Below, in pieces: positions 10,473-18,631 of a DNA stretch of 64,000 nucleotides. The stretch comes from Klebsiella sp. BIGb0407 (GTDB lineage Bacteria > Pseudomonadota > Gammaproteobacteria > Enterobacterales > Enterobacteriaceae), in assembly GCF_024807845.1 (NCBI RefSeq), contig NZ_JANUEQ010000001.1, positions 310,001 through 374,000 on the forward strand. The letters run 5' to 3'. Numbering within the stretch: the first letter of the stretch is position 1; every line of letters begins with the position of its first letter. Position numbers and translations under genes: made by a program. The notes below the pieces were generated by a model. It was not told the DNA's origin. It ran no database searches and saw only the letters and a list, made by a program, of their open reading frames with translations.

Positions 10473-11588
10473 GTGGGAAAAGAACTTTATCTGGGTATTA
10501 TGTCAGGTACCAGTCTGGATGGTGTCGATACGGTTATTATGGATTTTTCAGAGGCCAGCCCACAGATGATAGCGTGCGGTTTTACCGAGATGCCAGATGA
10601 GTTACGAAAATCACTGGCGGATCTTTGCCTGCGTGGGGAAGCTACTTTGCTGGAACTGGGCGAGCTGGATAATCGTCTTGGACGCCTCTATGCGCAGAGT
10701 GTACAAGACCTGCTTCGTTCTTCGGGAGTCAGCGCTGCGGATATTCGTGCTATTGGCTGTCATGGTCAGACCGTATGGCACTCGCCGCAGGGGCGTTATC
10801 CCTTCACGATGCAGATTGGCGATGCTAACGTCATTGCAGCCCTGACCGGTATCACTACCGTCGCAGATTTCCGTCGTAAAGATATGGCTTATGGCGGACA
10901 GGGTGCACCACTGGTTCCTGCTTTTCATCAGGCATTATTTGCTGATCCTGAGCAACTTACGGTGGTACTGAATATGGGCGGGATCAGCAATATCTCCATT
11001 TTGCAGACCGGAGAGCCAACCCGCGGGTATGATACCGGGCCGGGCAATGTTTTACTGGATGCATGGATTGAACGTTACCAGGGGCACGCCTATGACAAGG
11101 ATGCGCATTGGGCACAACAAGGTCATGTCAGCGCTCCGTTATTAGAGCACTTGCTTGCAGAACCCTTTCTGGCACAAGCTGCACCAAAAAGTACCGGTCG
11201 TGAATTATTCAGCCTGGCATGGCTATTAGCTAAACTCGAATCATTCCCGGATGTCGCGCCCGTTGATGTCCAGGCGACGCTGGTCGAATTTACCGCAACC
11301 ACTATCCGTGATGAACTGCTAAAACTACCTGAAACACAGCAATCTAAAGTGCTACTGGCTTGTGGTGGTGGTGCAAAAAATCCACTTTTGATGGCTCGCT
11401 TACAGGCGATGCTCGCAGACTGGTCGCTCGGAACGACCACCGCATCCGGGCTGGATATTGATTATGTTGAAGCGGCTGCATTTGCCTGGCTTGCGCATCA
11501 GCGTATTCATAATCTAGCGGGTAATGTTCCGGCAGTTACCGGTGCAACAAAAGCGATACCACTCGGCGTGATTTATCCCGCTGATTAA
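10473..11588 (+). CDS. anmK: Anhydro-N-acetylmuramic acid kinase AnmK
   Basis: A 371-residue kinase that opens and phosphorylates 1,6-anhydroMurNAc to MurNAc-6-phosphate in cell-wall recycling. The family signature [14 protein letters not shown] lies at the N-terminus, with further ASKHA-fold motifs [30 protein letters not shown] (given here by its core DFRRKDMA) and NMGGISNIS, and [10 protein letters not shown]. The start is GTG, with AAGGAG placed 8 bases upstream. It is a single gene between the etk terminator and the MFS gene. Confidence 0.95.
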   Translation: MGKELYLGIMSGTSLDGVDTVIMDFSEASPQMIACGFTEMPDELRKSLADLCLRGEATLLELGELDNRLGRLYAQSVQDLLRSSGVSAADIRAIGCHGQTVWHSPQGRYPFTMQIGDANVIAALTGITTVADFRRKDMAYGGQGAPLVPAFHQALFADPEQLTVVLNMGGISNISILQTGEPTRGYDTGPGNVLLDAWIERYQGHAYDKDAHWAQQGHVSAPLLEHLLAEPFLAQAAPKSTGRELFSLAWLLAKLESFPDVAPVDVQATLVEFTATTIRDELLKLPETQQSKVLLACGGGAKNPLLMARLQAMLADWSLGTTTASGLDIDYVEAAAFAWLAHQRIHNLAGNVPAVTGATKAIPLGVIYPAD

Positions 11589-11702
11589 GGTTCTGCTGAT
11601 TACTATTCCCCGGGTTAACGGCTGTGCCGTTTCCCGGGTGACTGCCAGCCAGTTAAATGGCTAACTTGCCCATTTGTTATTTTTTTCATAAGAGCGTTCC
11701 TA

Positions 11703-13037
11703 ATGCAAACTTCCCAACCTGCTGTCGCGTCACAGAAGCGTGCGCTTATCGCTGGTTCTGTGGGTAATTTTATTGAGTGGTATGAATTTGCTGTATATGG
11801 ATTTCTTGCCACTATCATTGCCCAGAACTTTTTCCGGCTCGAAGGTGAGGCTGAACTGACGGCGCTGATTCTGACTTATGCTTCATTTGCTATCGCTTTT
11901 TTCTTCCGGCCACTTGGTGCCATTATTTTTGGTCGAATGGGTGACAGGATAGGGCGAAAACCGACGCTATTGTTTGTATTGATAATGATGACGCTGGCAA
12001 CCGTGGCCCTGGGTCTGGTGCCTGCCTACGCCAGTATTGGTATCGCCGCACCGCTGATTGTTACCGGGCTACGTATTCTTCAAGGACTGTTTGCAGGAGG
12101 AGAGTACGGAGGAGCCGTTTCATTGATGACCGAATTTGCGCCGCGTGGTAAACGCGGACTATTTGGTGCCTGGCAATCATTTACTGTTGCCCTCGGACTA
12201 CTGGCGGGTGCAGGGATTGTTGCCTTACTTTCTGTCATGCTGAGTCATGAAGACATGCTAGCCTGGGGCTGGAGAATTCCATTCTTTGTGGCATTACCGA
12301 TGGGGGTTGTTGCTTTATGGTTGCGCTTCCATATGGAAGAAACTCCGAGTTTTATCAAGCAGAAAAAGGCACAGCAGGCACAGCCTGTTCAGACTAAAAC
12401 CAAAGCTAATTTTAGTGCCACCCTGAAGACCATATTGATGGGCGTCAGCCGGGTCATGGTATGGTCTGCTGCCGGATATACCTATCTAGTTATCATGCCT
12501 ACCTATTTACAATCTTCGCTCAATACCGGTTTTAATCAGGCGTTATTGATTGCTGTAATTTCCAATATTGGCTTTGCTGCAACAATCATTCCCGCCGGTA
12601 TGTTAAGTGACCGAATTGGTCGCCGTGCTGTGATGGTTACGGCTGCAGTACTATTGTTCATCCTTGCCTTACCGTTACTGCATCTGCTTCAGGACAGTCA
12701 TTCTACATTACTGACAAAATCGATTGTGGTACTGATAGCGGGGGGGTTAGTTGGGCTGCTTGCTGGTCCCGGGCCTGCAATGCTGTCAGAAATGTTTCCG
12801 ACCCATGTTCGCTATACGGGACTGGGGCTGGCATACTCACTATCCAACGCTATTTTTTCTGGCTGTGCGGGCCTGATTATTACCGGTTTAATCAAACAAA
12901 CAGGTAATCTGGACATCCCGGCCTGGTATGTCATGGCTACGGCCGTTGTGAGTATTTTTGCATTACTGACACTCAATAAAGACGATCATTTACGTACCCT
13001 TGATGAGGCGAACTCGGCTGAGACTCCGGTGAGATAG
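11703..13037 (+). CDS. MFS transporter, metabolite:H+ symporter (MHS) family
   Basis: A 444-residue, 12-helix MFS protein of the MHS group (relatives include KgtP, ProP and ShiA). The diagnostic N-terminal motif GNFIEWYEFAVYGF starts near residue 20, and the loop 2-3 motif GRMGDRIGRKP and its second-half repeat SDRIGRRAV are intact. LQGLFAGGEYGG is also typical. MHS proteins take up organic acids, betaines or shikimate-type substrates with protons. The sequence does not let me name the substrate. A strong hairpin lies just after the stop codon. Confidence 0.85.
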   Translation: MQTSQPAVASQKRALIAGSVGNFIEWYEFAVYGFLATIIAQNFFRLEGEAELTALILTYASFAIAFFFRPLGAIIFGRMGDRIGRKPTLLFVLIMMTLATVALGLVPAYASIGIAAPLIVTGLRILQGLFAGGEYGGAVSLMTEFAPRGKRGLFGAWQSFTVALGLLAGAGIVALLSVMLSHEDMLAWGWRIPFFVALPMGVVALWLRFHMEETPSFIKQKKAQQAQPVQTKTKANFSATLKTILMGVSRVMVWSAAGYTYLVIMPTYLQSSLNTGFNQALLIAVISNIGFAATIIPAGMLSDRIGRRAVMVTAAVLLFILALPLLHLLQDSHSTLLTKSIVVLIAGGLVGLLAGPGPAMLSEMFPTHVRYTGLGLAYSLSNAIFSGCAGLIITGLIKQTGNLDIPAWYVMATAVVSIFALLTLNKDDHLRTLDEANSAETPVR

Positions 13038-13052
13038 CGTTACCAATACTTC

Positions 13053-13084
13053 TGAACAGGGCTTATTTTTAGACGCCCTGTTCA
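13053..13084. terminator. Hairpin downstream of the MHS transporter gene
   Basis: TGAACAGGGC and GCCCTGTTCA form a perfect 10-bp stem with a 12-nt loop. No clear U-tract follows, so it may stabilise the transcript end or depend on Rho. Confidence 0.5.
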
Positions 13085-13204
13085 GGAAACTCACCGAAAA
13101 AGGGGATTTCAAATTAAAAATTGTAGGAGAGTTACTACAAACCTTGATCTGAGGACAAAAAAAGTGCATATTTCACCGTTTTTTGACAACCCTGTTGCTC
13201 TCTT

Positions 13205-13378
13205 ATGACTCTTTATCAACATATGCTGGTTTTTTATGCCATCATGGCGCTAATCAGCGCAATCATTACTTGGTTTCTGTCTCATGATACCTGGCGGATA
13301 AAACTCTTATGTTCCGTTCTGGTGGGCGCAACCTGGCCAATAAGCTTCCCTGTCGCACTTCTTTTTTCCCTGTTCTGA
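13205..13378 (+). CDS. ortT: Small membrane toxin OrtT (GhoT/OrtT family)
   Basis: A 57-residue hydrophobic protein that begins MTLYQHMLVFYAIM and ends ATWPISFPVALLFSLF. Both ends match E. coli OrtT (YdcX), the GhoT-like orphan toxin, as I remember it, and the length is identical. Two membrane helices are predicted, split by a short basic segment (SHDTWRIK). GhoT/OrtT proteins depolarise the inner membrane; OrtT acts under stress that affects folate metabolism. No ghoS-like antitoxin is visible next to it, in keeping with the orphan label. Confidence 0.85.
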   Translation: MTLYQHMLVFYAIMALISAIITWFLSHDTWRIKLLCSVLVGATWPISFPVALLFSLF

Positions 13379-13920
13379 ATCGCGTGATAACCAACGATAA
13401 TCAACTTGCTTTTAATCACTGACAAGATGGGAGGGTCGTATAATTTTCCCATTTATGCCAGTCGTCAGTGGCAAGATAAATGCTATTTGTTCATTTACCC
13501 ATCACAAAATAAAGTGTAGAGATCATCTCTGCTATATCAGAAAAGTTAAGTTGTTGTGCTATTTATATAATTACAATGCGAATCAATTTGATATATTTTA
13601 ATCAGGAAAAATGTTTTTTATTATTTTAATCCACGATTAAACGTAAAATCACGCTATAGATACGTTTTATGATAGTTAATATGACGCGTATGTGTCCTCA
13701 ATAGAGAAGGCCATGTTATGGCAAATGCCAATTTATAATCAAATATTATTATTAAACTAATCTTCTACTTTACGATTCATGTGTTAAATATATAGAATCA
13801 GGACCGTCCGCTTACGGATTTAATTAATTTGCTGAGGTGTATAGTATATTCTGTAGCGACATCGATAGCAGGGAAATAAGAAAACTGAAAATACAGATAG
13901 TTTTTCTATAGGGAAGAAAC
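13379..13920 (+). other. AT-rich intergenic stretch without a gene
   Basis: About 540 bases between ortT and the GntR regulator. It is rich in A and T, especially at 13550-13800. I see no open frame with a ribosome-binding site and no hairpin with a U-tract that I would call. It likely holds the promoter of the GntR-type gene. Confidence 0.4.
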
Positions 13921-14577
13921 ATGTTCGACTTAGATAAAGCACAGCGATTGAGTCTCACCATGCAGGTTGAATCACGGTTAAAAAACGCCCTCATTTTAGG
14001 CATGCTAAAACCGGGTTCCCGTTTAGTCACAAAGGAAATTGCCCAGCAACTGGGTACCAGTATTACGCCTGTTCGCGAGGCGTTGCTGAGACTGGTTGCA
14101 TCAAGTGCTTTGGATGTTACACCTGCTCAGGCTTTTCTGGTTCCGGCTATCTCAGAATGTCATTATCAGGAAATTTCAGTTATTCGTAAAAGCCTGGAAG
14201 GTATGGCAGTGCAAAAAACAACCCGAGAAATCAATAAAGCCGGCTTAATGCGTTTAAGCCAGCTCAGAGACAGTATTCTCAGTGCCAGAAAAGTCAGTGT
14301 TGAGGCGGCGTTAAAGGCAAATCGTGACTTCTATTTTCAGGTGTTCGATTATGCTGAGATGCCAACGTTAATGGAATTAATTGAACAGCTTTGGATCAGA
14401 ATTGGACCCAGTTTTAATTACCTCTATCCTCGTTTTGATGAGATTTCTGGTATGCCGCATAATTATGATACTTTAATCGAAGCATTAACTAAAAGGGATG
14501 AGGCAGGGAGCGTTGCTGCTATTCATAAAGGTATTATGGATGACTTCGATATTTTGTTACGACAGTTTCGGGGTTAA
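13921..14577 (+). CDS. GntR/FadR-family regulator, McbR-like
   Basis: A 218-residue FadR-type regulator. The winged helix includes LKPGSRLVTKEIAQQLGTSITPVREALLRLV (core: GTSITPVREALLRL) at residues ~40-62; the C-terminal FCD domain is all-helical. It resembles E. coli McbR (YncC), which represses the colanic acid-related gene mcbA (ybiM) and affects biofilm. The match covers the LTMQVE...LKPG segment and EQLWIRIGP. The ATG follows TAGGGAAGAA. Target genes cannot be told from this window. Confidence 0.7.
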   Translation: MFDLDKAQRLSLTMQVESRLKNALILGMLKPGSRLVTKEIAQQLGTSITPVREALLRLVASSALDVTPAQAFLVPAISECHYQEISVIRKSLEGMAVQKTTREINKAGLMRLSQLRDSILSARKVSVEAALKANRDFYFQVFDYAEMPTLMELIEQLWIRIGPSFNYLYPRFDEISGMPHNYDTLIEALTKRDEAGSVAAIHKGIMDDFDILLRQFRG

Positions 14578-14624
14578 TTAATTGCAATCATGCTAACTGT
14601 TTAACCTGTATTAAATGGCTTTAC

Positions 14625-14751
14625 TATACCCGTCATACTTCAAGTTTCCTGGGTGTTGCCTGCGTTCAGCCCGTCGAATCACATAGTTTATCTATGCTCA
14701 TCGACGGGCTGAACTTGTCGCCTACAGGGAACTCGAATTATTTAGGGTATA
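14625..14751. repeat. 127-bp palindromic intergenic repeat (MITE-like), copy A
   Basis: The element begins TATACCCGTCATACTTCAAG and ends in AATTATTTAGGGTATA, so TATACCC/GGGTATA are terminal inverted repeats. An inner arm GTTCAGCCCGTCGA pairs with TCGACGGGCTGAAC. The same family recurs at 27551-27730. Repeats with these ends are common in enterobacterial genomes; I take it as a non-coding MITE-like element. Confidence 0.8.
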
Positions 14752-14802
14752 TATCTTTCCTCTGAATGAGCAAGTCCATTTTTTCCTGACAGAGTATATC
14801 TG

Positions 14803-15948
14803 TTATTCGTCAAGCGCCCGGGCAAGATCGGCTTTGAGATCTTGCACGTCCTCTATACCGACAGATAACCGAATCAGCTGAGGTACAATTCCATTACTTA
14901 AACGCTGCTCCAGAGGAATAGAGGCATGTGTCATGGTAAACGGTTGGCTCACCAGACTTTCAACGCCACCCAGGCTTTCAGCCAGAGTAAAGAGTTTCAG
15001 CTTTCCAATAATTTCATTAGTACGTTTTTCATCACCCTGCACCACAAAAGAAATCATACCGCCAGGCTGACTCATTTGTTGGCGAGCCAAAGTATACTGT
15101 GGATGCGATTCAAGCCAGGGGAAATAGACTTTCTCTACGGCGGGATGAGATTCCAGCCACTGTGCTAATTGCAGTGCGTTATGGCTATGCCGTTCCATCC
15201 GTAGGGCAAGGGTACGAATACCGCGTAAGGTCAGGAAACTGCTAAAGGGATCGGCGACAGCACCGATAGCATTTTGCAGATAGCCCAGCTGCTGCCCCAG
15301 CTCTTCACTCTCCCCGGTAACAGCAAGTCCTGCTATCACATCGGAGTGACCATTCAGATATTTCGTTGCTGAGTGCACTACAATATCAAAACCGAACTCA
15401 AGCGGACGTTGCAGGGCAGGAGAGGCGAAGGTATTGTCAGCCACGCTGATGATGTTATTCCTGCGGGCAATCTCAGCAATAGCCGCAAGATCGGCCAGTT
15501 TTAGCAGTGGATTAGTCGGTGTTTCTACCCAAATCATTCTTGTCTCAGGGCGAATTGCGGTCTCCAGGGCTGCCGTGTCGTTAGGTTTTACCCAGCTCAC
15601 CTTTATTCCTGCACTACGTTTACGCACATTCTCCAGCAAACGCCAGGTACCGCCATAAACATCATCGATGGCGACAATATGACTGCCGCTATCGATAAGT
15701 TCCAGTACCGTCGAAATAGCGGCCAGTCCGGAGGAAAAGGCAAAGCCTCGCTTGCCACCTTCCAGCTCAGCAATGGCATTTTCAAGCACCTGGCGTGTGG
15801 GATTACCACTGCGCGAGTATTCGAACCCAGTATGCTGACCAGGTGCGGGTTGTTCAAAAGTCGAGGTTGCATAAATAGGAGGCATAACTGCACCATGGGC
15901 ATCATGAAAACTACCGCTATGGACGCTGGATGTCGCAAACTTAGTCAT
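14803..15948 (-). CDS. Cystathionine gamma-lyase/gamma-synthase family PLP enzyme (reverse transsulfuration, MtcC-like)
   Basis: A 381-residue Cys/Met-metabolism PLP enzyme of the MetB/MetC/CGL family. Hallmarks are EYSRSGNPTRQVLE, VETPTNPLLKL, DNTFASP and the PLP-lysine segment HSATKYLNGHSDV (~residue 198). Its ATG lies 15 bases after the upstream cystathionine beta-synthase-type gene, so the pair forms an operon. That partnership suggests a gamma-lyase, which splits cystathionine to cysteine and 2-oxobutyrate, as in the mtcBC genes of Klebsiella. Sequence alone does not exclude gamma-synthase activity. Confidence 0.8.
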   Translation of the reverse strand: MTKFATSSVHSGSFHDAHGAVMPPIYATSTFEQPAPGQHTGFEYSRSGNPTRQVLENAIAELEGGKRGFAFSSGLAAISTVLELIDSGSHIVAIDDVYGGTWRLLENVRKRSAGIKVSWVKPNDTAALETAIRPETRMIWVETPTNPLLKLADLAAIAEIARRNNIISVADNTFASPALQRPLEFGFDIVVHSATKYLNGHSDVIAGLAVTGESEELGQQLGYLQNAIGAVADPFSSFLTLRGIRTLALRMERHSHNALQLAQWLESHPAVEKVYFPWLESHPQYTLARQQMSQPGGMISFVVQGDEKRTNEIIGKLKLFTLAESLGGVESLVSQPFTMTHASIPLEQRLSNGIVPQLIRLSVGIEDVQDLKADLARALDE

Positions 15949-15963
15949 AGAGTTCCCTTACTG

Positions 15964-16929
15964 TTAATCAAGATTCTGTTGGTGTAACCACCGATCGCTA
16001 TACATTTTCGATAAGTATTTATTTCCGCTATCGCATGCTAACGTCACTACGCGTTTGGGTTGTGTCTGTGCCTGACAGTAACGCAGTGCAGCAGCGAGAA
16101 GGGTGCCAGTCGAGGATCCTGCGAGTACCCCTTCGCGCGTTAATAACGCTCGGGCGGTCGCAAAAGACTCTTTGTCACTGATGCGATAGGCCTGGTTAAC
16201 ACCGTCAATAGCTGCGAGAGGAGGAATAAAATCTTCACCAATCCCCTCAACTAACCAGCTTCCGCTGGTTGCTGTCTGACCATAGTCAATATGATCGGCA
16301 AGGATTGAGCCCTCAGGGTCGGCGAGGATAAATTCGGTCTGCGGGGAATGGGTACGAAAAAAGGCTTGTAAACCGCCTAAGGTTCCACCAGACCCGACAC
16401 CCACCACGATAGCGTCAATATGCCCCCCGGTTTGTTGCCATAACTCAACGGCGGTGCTCCGGGTGTGTGCCTGTGCATTTGCAGGATTAGAGAACTGATC
16501 AATATAAAAGCTATCCGCGATTTCCGTTGCCAGCCGCCGGGCGTAATCCTGGTAATATTCCGGATGTCCTTTCACCACATCAGAACGTGTTAAACGGATA
16601 TCGACGCCCAGTGCCTGTAAGTGGGCTATCTTTTCCTGGCTCATTTTGTCGGGGACCACCAGAATTAACGGATAGCCTTTCTGGGTTGCGATTAATGCCA
16701 GCCCGAGTCCGGTATTGCCGGCAGTGGCTTCAATAATCGTCATGCCGGGCCTGAGTACACCACTGCCTTCAGCCTGCTCAATCATTGACAGTGCGACACG
16801 GTCTTTAATTGATCCCCCCGGATTTTGATTTTCCAGTTTCAGCAATAACTCACAGACGCCAGTATCAAGGTGATTCAGGCGAAGCAGCGGTGTGTTTCCA
16901 ATCAGTTCCAGAATAGAGTCGGCAATCAT
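15964..16929 (-). CDS. Cystathionine beta-synthase / cysteine synthase family enzyme (MtcB-like)
   Basis: A 321-residue fold-type II PLP enzyme. Motifs are ELIGNTPLLRL, the PLP lysine in NPGGSIKDR (~residue 42), the substrate loop EATAGNTG, the phosphate-binding GVGSGGTLGG, and GSSTGT. There is no C-terminal CBS regulatory domain, as usual for bacterial forms. I chose the ATG at 16929, since MIADSILELIGNTPLL fits the family start; the longer frame runs through a non-conserved 31-residue extension. The downstream gamma-lyase-type gene points to homocysteine plus serine giving cystathionine. An array like met boxes lies upstream. Confidence 0.8.
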   Translation of the reverse strand: MIADSILELIGNTPLLRLNHLDTGVCELLLKLENQNPGGSIKDRVALSMIEQAEGSGVLRPGMTIIEATAGNTGLGLALIATQKGYPLILVVPDKMSQEKIAHLQALGVDIRLTRSDVVKGHPEYYQDYARRLATEIADSFYIDQFSNPANAQAHTRSTAVELWQQTGGHIDAIVVGVGSGGTLGGLQAFFRTHSPQTEFILADPEGSILADHIDYGQTATSGSWLVEGIGEDFIPPLAAIDGVNQAYRISDKESFATARALLTREGVLAGSSTGTLLAAALRYCQAQTQPKRVVTLACDSGNKYLSKMYSDRWLHQQNLD

Positions 16930-17043
16930 GGTTTTCTCGCAACATGAAATATGTTCATGTGCGGATAATAGAGCGCACAATCGACCAGCTAAAAGAATAT
17001 AAACCCGCTCTATATAACCCAAGGTTATAACCGGTGGTTTTTC

Positions 17044-17075
17044 AGACGTTAAGATGTTAGGCCGTTTAGAAGTCT
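17044..17075 (-). promoter_or_regulatory. Tandem met-box-like array (putative MetJ operator)
   Basis: Four adjacent 8-mers, AGACGTTA, AGATGTTA, GGCCGTTT and AGAAGTCT, match the met box AGACGTCT at 6, 5, 5 and 7 of 8 positions. MetJ binds two or more such tandem boxes. The array lies 115-146 bases before the chosen start of the cystathionine beta-synthase-type gene, next to AT-rich promoter-like sequence. Confidence 0.55.
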
Positions 17076-17297
17076 GGATCGAGAGATGTCTGATTAAGGT
17101 GTTTTTAGGGAGGTTTTGCTTATTTTTAGTACATTATACCGGGTTAGTTATGCTCAGGCAGGGATTTCAATTGCGTAAATATACTAAGAGGTTGATCATC
17201 AATCGGGCAGTTTTACCGCTGGGATACCCGCGTGATAACCCGTAAGCTGGGTTAACAGATAAGATTTACCGCTGTTATTTTTTATACAGGATGACCT

Positions 17298-17615
17298 ATG
17301 GCAAATGACATAACATTTTTTCGTCGTTTTCAGGATGACATTATCAGTGGACGTAAGACGATAACGCTGCGAGATGTCAGCGAATCTCACTTTGTTGCTG
17401 GTCAGTCTTTACGTACCGGGTGTTACGAGGATGATACCTATTTCTGTACCATTAAAGTCATTAGTGTGACTGCGGTAAAATTGAGTGAGCTAGATGAGGA
17501 ACATGCCCGGCAAGAGAATATGACGCTGATACAGCTAAAACAGGTCATTAATGAAATATATCCGGGGGAGGACTCACTCTGGGAAATTGCTTTTAGTGTC
17601 GTCAGTGTGGCCTGA
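17298..17615 (+). CDS. yqfB: N4-acetylcytidine amidohydrolase YqfB (ASCH domain)
   Basis: A 105-residue single ASCH-domain protein, close to E. coli YqfB (103 residues). The conserved core [23 protein letters not shown] (key residues Lys20 and Thr22) and the segment [16 protein letters not shown] match. E. coli YqfB hydrolyses N4-acetylcytidine to cytidine, using a Lys/Thr/Glu site. ATG follows ACAGGATGACC. It stands alone between the transsulfuration promoter and a convergent ydcH gene. Confidence 0.88.
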   Translation: MANDITFFRRFQDDIISGRKTITLRDVSESHFVAGQSLRTGCYEDDTYFCTIKVISVTAVKLSELDEEHARQENMTLIQLKQVINEIYPGEDSLWEIAFSVVSVA

Positions 17616-17640
17616 ACATTTTTCTGTCTCAGCAACAAAA

Positions 17641-17662
17641 AAGGAAGAGATAACTCTTCCTT
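17641..17662 (-). terminator. Terminator after ydcH, shared with yqfB
   Basis: AAGGAAGAG-ATAA-CTCTTCCTT is a perfect 9-bp hairpin. On the minus strand it is followed by a T-run (TTTTTTGTTG), so it fits termination of ydcH and lies between the two convergent genes. Confidence 0.8.
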
Positions 17663-17685
17663 GATCTGACAACAATGAACCGCGG

Positions 17686-17910
17686 TTAAGCGGGTTGCTG
17701 ACTGGCGTTTTTTAGCATCTGGTACAATTCATCTTTCAAACGCAGTTTTTCTTTCTTGAGCAGGGCGACTTTAAGGTCATATCCCGTCCCTTTCGGACCT
17801 TCTCTGCGGGTTATTTCGCCGTCAAGGCGATGGTGTTTATCAAACAGACTGAGAAAACGAGGGTTGACGCTTTTCAGGTGAGTAATCAATTCACGGTACT
17901 CAGGAAACAT
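17686..17910 (-). CDS. ydcH: Conserved small protein YdcH (DUF465)
   Basis: A 74-residue protein that matches E. coli YdcH (same length; MFPEYRELITHLKSVNPRF and LFDKHHRLDGEI). The family is a short helical hairpin with a conserved LF.KH..LD motif. Its function is unknown. A good ribosome-binding site, AAGGAGG, lies upstream. Confidence 0.9.
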   Translation of the reverse strand: MFPEYRELITHLKSVNPRFLSLFDKHHRLDGEITRREGPKGTGYDLKVALLKKEKLRLKDELYQMLKNASQQPA

Positions 17911-18096
17911 AGGGCCTCCTTGGTGAGTTTATTGAAAGAGGATGACAGGTATCAGTACCTGACCCTAAAAAGTCTACCTGCTTGCGAGTAAAATGGCGAA
18001 AAAACTGTCATTTAATTTGTCACAGATGGTAACAAAATATTCATACAGCAAGCTTCAATAAAATCATTCTGGCCCCTCAGTATTGTGAGACGAGGG

Positions 18097-18561
18097 TCAG
18101 GGCCGTTTTTTCTGATAGCGCTTATCGGTTCCTGCTAGCTGTTCAACTGCTTCCCAGCCACGACGCTGATAAAATGCAGCCGCGCGACTCTCACTGTCTG
18201 TTTCAAGCCAGATTTGTGCGTATTGCTGAAAGAGAGCGGCTTCGGCATGGTTCATTAGTTGTTTCCCTAGCCCCAGACCTTCATATTCAGGAAGAACAAA
18301 CAGAGCAAAAATCGCCCCTTCTTCCAAGTCTGCGATAGCAAAGCCTGCGGTTATTTCATTGATTTCGGCCACCCAGATACAATCAGGTAGTGCCAGCATT
18401 TCCAGAATAACCTCAGGTGTTATACCCATTTCTGTTAATTGCTCCAGTGACAGATGATTTTCTTTTACTGCAGTACGAATGGAAAAAATAGCCTGGATAT
18501 CGGTGGTGAGAGCGGGGCGTATTAAGGTTTTCACTGGCTGAGTTCTCAGGTTTAAAGTCAC
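18097..18561 (-). CDS. GNAT-family N-acetyltransferase
   Basis: A 154-residue GNAT protein. The acetyl-CoA motif A is LFVLPEYEGLGLGKQLMNHAE (key residues G-L-G-L-G-K), and motif B is AAAFYQRRGWEAV. Substrate unknown. The first methionine is the likely start; the alternative start is not supported by a clearer ribosome-binding site. It stands between ydcH and ansP, all on the minus strand but separately spaced. Confidence 0.75.
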   Translation of the reverse strand: MTLNLRTQPVKTLIRPALTTDIQAIFSIRTAVKENHLSLEQLTEMGITPEVILEMLALPDCIWVAEINEITAGFAIADLEEGAIFALFVLPEYEGLGLGKQLMNHAEAALFQQYAQIWLETDSESRAAAFYQRRGWEAVEQLAGTDKRYQKKRP

Positions 18562-18590
18562 GTCCTGATATTATAACAGTTTGATAAGTA

Positions 18591-18620
18591 AAGTGAGCCC
18601 CGGATGACGGGGCACACTTT
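18591..18620. terminator. Hairpin downstream of ansP
   Basis: AAGTGAGCCCC and GGGGCACACTT form an 11-bp stem with one mismatch around a 7-nt loop, flanked by short T-runs on both strands. It lies 12 bases after the ansP stop and probably ends that transcript. Confidence 0.65.
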
Positions 18621-18631
18621 TCATCCTGAAA

